A DNA stretch of 64,000 nt. Source: Atopsyche davidsoni. Lineage: Eukaryota > Arthropoda > Insecta > Trichoptera > Hydrobiosidae. Made by a program: the position numbers and the translations under genes. A model generated the notes under the pieces. That model was not told where the DNA came from, made no database searches, and worked only from the letters and a program-made list of their open reading frames with translations. The stretch is taken from contig JAILWY010000030.1 of the NCBI GenBank assembly GCA_022113835.1, positions 2,081,001-2,145,000 on the forward strand, given 5' to 3'. Below, one piece after another: positions 62,817-64,000 of the stretch (the first letter of the stretch is position 1; every line of letters starts with the position of its first letter).

Positions 62817-64000
62817 TGTTTATGGTTAGTCGTTGCATGACATTGGTTTGTTACCTAGCTTTAAATATAGTCGAGCCTTGTGACAACGCATGTCAGCGGT
62901 TGGGTATATTTAGCGTCTACGCCACAGCTGGCGTCGAGGTCATCGATCCCTTGTGGGGGACGTTGTTAATCCTCGTGAGCCTGGGTAATGGACGTGGCTA
63001 ACTGATTGGGGATTGTTTAAAAATATATTTTTTTTTGTATACACAAAATTATATCGTTATATGCCAACTTCTTCTTTTACTTTGTAAATATATATATATG
63101 TATCTCAACTTTTTTTGTTGTTGCAGGTATTGCAGCCGATCTGCAGTCATGTACCGCATTGCCTGCACCTGAATGCCAGGTCATTATTTAATCGGAAAAG
63201 TTTTGGTGAATGTAAAGTACGATTTTGACATATTTTATAACTATCGTTTATTCTAATCATACAGAAGTGGTGCTATTAAAAGTGCAATTCTAAATCTGAT
63301 TTATTTATAAACGAGTGGTTTTTAGTGAACAATATATTAATTTAAGTGTGTGTGGCATAAGTTTTGTGAAATTGTCTTAACATTGGATTATTTACTATGG
63401 ATTCATAAGGTAAGCTATTTTTTTTTTTATCATTTTCACTTTTTTTAAATCTTTTTGTGTACACAACTGAACCACCTGCCAGGGTGAAGCTTTGAGTTGA
63501 ATTAGCTTCACTTATAATAAATCTTCACATTTTAGCAACAAATAGTGTCTTTACTGCCACGATTTGTTGCTACGGGTGTAGAGACTATAGAGTCAAATTT
63601 AGTACATGTTGCATGTGACACCGTATGTCGTATTTGAACGTGTCGTGTGACATTTATATCTGCCATTGCACAATCCGTGCGATGAAGTGGAACACGCGAC
63701 GTTGCGTAAATTCGAATGAAAAATTTTATGTCAGTATCGCAGAATATTATGAGATTAAAGTTCAGGTTTGTTCCGGTTTTGTAATCTGTGGGGAATCTCG
63801 CGTGGAGCTGTCGAGGCACAGCGCAAACGTCACTGCGCCGCGCGCTCTTCATTCGCGCCCCGAGGGTGCTCCGCCCAAACAATGCGAAGTTGCAAGTCGT
63901 TGCGAGAGCGAGCCGGGTCAACTATAAGTATTTTTAAAAACATCTCGTTTTTTGGATTTTATTATCTTTCAAATACCGAGTTTGTGAGCATTTCTAAATT
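62817..64000. other. Right flank, possible 5' UTR exons
   Basis: GATTCATAAG|GTAAGC at about 63410 looks like a splice donor. TGTTGTTGCAG at 63117-63126 looks like an acceptor, followed by a short GC-neutral segment with candidate donor CCAG|GTCATT at 63180. Any transcript here would be noncoding or 5' UTR in this window. A GC patch lies at 63800-63915. Confidence 0.25.

Overview
The window looks like nuclear DNA of an insect, AT-rich overall with GC/CpG-rich islands in the last third. The evidence is short exons with canonical GT-AG introns, clear orthologues of animal genes, and a heavy load of cut-and-paste DNA transposons (mariner, Tc1-like, Tigger/pogo, piggyBac, hAT, P-like, Merlin-like), a Helitron and RTE-type retrotransposon debris. 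The mixture (piggyBac, Helitron, many mariners, foldback MITEs) would fit Lepidoptera, but that is inference. All gene models were built by hand from reading frames and splice consensus, with no alignment or RNA data.

Region by region: (1) 1-3591, minus strand: the N-terminal part of contactin, an axo-glial/septate-junction cell-adhesion protein. About 2.95 kb lies in one unbroken exon, preceded by a tiny first coding exon; the 3' end lies outside the window. (2) 6208-15432: two single-domain rhodanese genes head to head, 118 aa (minus) and 171 aa with a mitochondrial-type leader (plus). They share intron phases and probably a promoter. The plus-strand gene is swollen by intronic transposons, including a piggyBac nested inside a Tigger element. 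(3) 16.7-18.3 kb: RTE debris containing an isolated septin exon and an unrecognised coding-like segment. (4) 18739-22009, minus: six-exon NKAP orthologue (505 aa), a nuclear RS-rich splicing/transcription factor. (5) 25327-38930, plus: fourteen-exon angiomotin (Amot) orthologue, a Hippo-pathway and junction scaffold. Its introns hold three mariner/Tc1-like elements and two oppositely oriented P-like copies. (6) 43255-44370, plus: a two-exon candidate gene for a basic, Ser/Pro/Arg-rich protein I cannot name. (7) 46-64 kb: no confident protein-coding gene. This part holds GC-rich islands that may be promoters or 5' UTR exons of a gene continuing to the right, an almost intact mariner, Helitron pieces, a piggyBac remnant, a striking 78-bp x 19 minisatellite, and several short tandem repeats.

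The genes do not form a pathway unit. Contactin and angiomotin both act at cell junctions, NKAP is nuclear and the rhodaneses are sulfur-transfer enzymes. The most interesting structures are inverted P-like repeats that bracket angiomotin exons 9-12 (a circular-RNA candidate), a possible in-frame exitron in angiomotin, the divergent rhodanese pair, the stranded septin exon, and the highly homogeneous minisatellite that stays open in several reading frames.
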